From NCBI GenBank assembly GCA_020025755.1, contig JAHHRO010000045.1, forward strand, positions 1 to 14,866: a stretch of DNA of 14,866 bases, written 5' to 3'. Positions 14,597-14,866 of this stretch are shown one piece after another. How positions within the stretch are numbered: position 1 is the stretch's first letter; every line of letters starts with the position of its first letter. The notes below the pieces were generated by a model. The model was not told the origin of the DNA, did not search any database, and saw only the letters and a program-made list of their open reading frames with translations. Source of the DNA: Butyricicoccus sp. GTDB lineage: Bacteria; Bacillota; Clostridia; Oscillospirales; Butyricicoccaceae. The translations under genes were made by a program, and so were the position numbers.

Positions 14597-14614
14597 CTTT
14601 TCTGCGGAAAAGCC

Positions 14615-14710
14615 ACGGCGGTTGCAATATGCCACCGGCATATTGCCAAGAGCCGCCTTTCGAATCCCTTTGTAGTGATCCTTAACGAATGGTGGCTCAT
14701 CGGGGATTCG
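14615..14710 (-). repeat. Direct repeat copy B (proximal), overlapping the tRNA-Lys 3' end
   Basis: Same 96-base unit as 14501-14596, here running into the functional tRNA-Lys gene: its last 21 bases are the real tRNA tail. The palindrome is at 14624-14646, with the loop base changed (ACC for ACT) but both 10-base arms intact. Confidence 0.95.
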
Positions 14711-14765
14711 AACCCCGGACACCCTGCTTAAAAGGCAGGTGCTCTGCCAACTGAGCTAATGAACC
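14690..14765 (-). tRNA. tRNA-Lys(TTT)
   Basis: A 76-base cloverleaf on the minus strand: acceptor GGTTCAT/ATGAGCC (one G-U pair), D-arm TAGCTCAGTTGGCAGAGC, anticodon stem CCTGC/GCAGG with loop CTTTTAA (anticodon TTT), T-arm CCGGGGTTCGAATCCCCG, and encoded CCA. It is the source of the tail copies found downstream. Confidence 0.97.
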
Positions 14766-14775
14766 ATATCTGGCT

Positions 14776-14791
14776 CGGGATGCTGGACTCG
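14776..14791 (-). repeat. Partial copy of the tRNA-Gln 3' tail
   Basis: GCTGGACTCG (14782-14791, plus strand) is identical to 14820-14829 of tRNA-Gln, with GGGA a few bases away in both, one base offset. It is abutted by a CTTTTC-CC-GAAAAG hairpin (14792-14805), the same arrangement as at the tRNA-Lys tail copy. Confidence 0.5.
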
Positions 14792-14811
14792 CTTTTCCCG
14801 AAAAGTAAGAA

Positions 14812-14866
14812 CTGGGACGGCTGGACTCGAACCAGCGAATGGAGGAGTCAAAGTCCTCTGCCTTAC
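14812..14866 (-). tRNA. tRNA-Gln(TTG), 5' part beyond window edge
   Basis: The 3' portion on the minus strand is visible: end of the D-loop (GTAAGGC), anticodon stem GAGGA/TCCTC with loop CTTTGAC (anticodon TTG), variable loop, T-arm GCTGGTTCGAGTCCAGC, acceptor CGTCCCA and discriminator G. CCA is not encoded (TTC follows), unlike the other tRNAs here. The first bases lie outside the window. Confidence 0.93.

Noticed and set aside
14254..14700. A 148-codon minus-strand frame across tRNA-Val and the repeats
   Set aside because: It reads through a functional tRNA and its terminator; protein coding over that length is not credible, though the repeat part is noted separately.
14501..14710. CRISPR-like array
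   Set aside because: Only two long (96-base) units with tRNA tails and no short repeat/variable spacer pattern or cas genes.

Overview
The window looks like a chromosomal stretch of a motile, Gram-positive gut-type Clostridia. Evidence: consensus sigma-A promoters, strong AGGAGG ribosome-binding sites, a PerR-type Fur protein, short Gram-positive-type CysE, three chemoreceptors, and many strong intrinsic terminators. Base composition looks near 50% GC by eye, except the first ~800 bases, which are clearly AT-richer. An Oscillospirales member (Ruminococcaceae/Butyricicoccaceae-like) is my guess from overall character, not something the sequence proves.

Layout. (1) 1-313, minus: the N-terminal part of an AT-rich VOC/bleomycin-resistance-like gene, followed by ~500 bases without a convincing gene. 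(2) 700-3190, plus: polysaccharide pyruvyl transferase family gene and serine acetyltransferase (cysE), then a separately promoted PerR-like regulator whose promoter carries two inverted repeats. A perfect 20-bp-arm bidirectional terminator separates it from the next block. (3) 3232-9348, minus: three methyl-accepting chemotaxis proteins in tandem. Two are dCache paralogues (the second starts at TTG) and the third, upstream one has a helical-bundle sensor; promoters and terminators can be placed. (4) 9520-12318, minus: a tight cluster of secreted glycosyl-hydrolase-like (GHL10) protein, acyl-ACP thioesterase, a degenerate MNT nucleotidyltransferase and an overlapping HEPN protein. (5) 12552-13930, plus: pyridoxal/pyridoxamine kinase overlapping a stand-alone NuoE-like [2Fe-2S] protein, with promoter and terminator. 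(6) 13955-14116, plus: tRNA-Gly(GCC) with consensus promoter and terminator, converging on a minus-strand tRNA cluster Gln(TTG, cut by the window edge)-Lys(TTT)-Val(TAC) ending in a terminator.

The most unusual part is the tRNA cluster spacer. Downstream of tRNA-Lys lie tandem ~114-bp units, each containing a long palindrome and ending in a hairpin that abuts an exact copy of the tRNA-Lys 3' tail. A third, decayed tail follows. A similar hairpin-plus-tail arrangement, using tRNA-Gln sequence, follows tRNA-Gln. All three tail copies begin at the same place in the tRNA T-loop. This resembles in architecture the rtT repeats of the E. coli tyrT operon and is the best candidate for an undescribed element here. 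The second candidate is the MNT-HEPN pair whose nucleotidyltransferase has lost its active-site motif.
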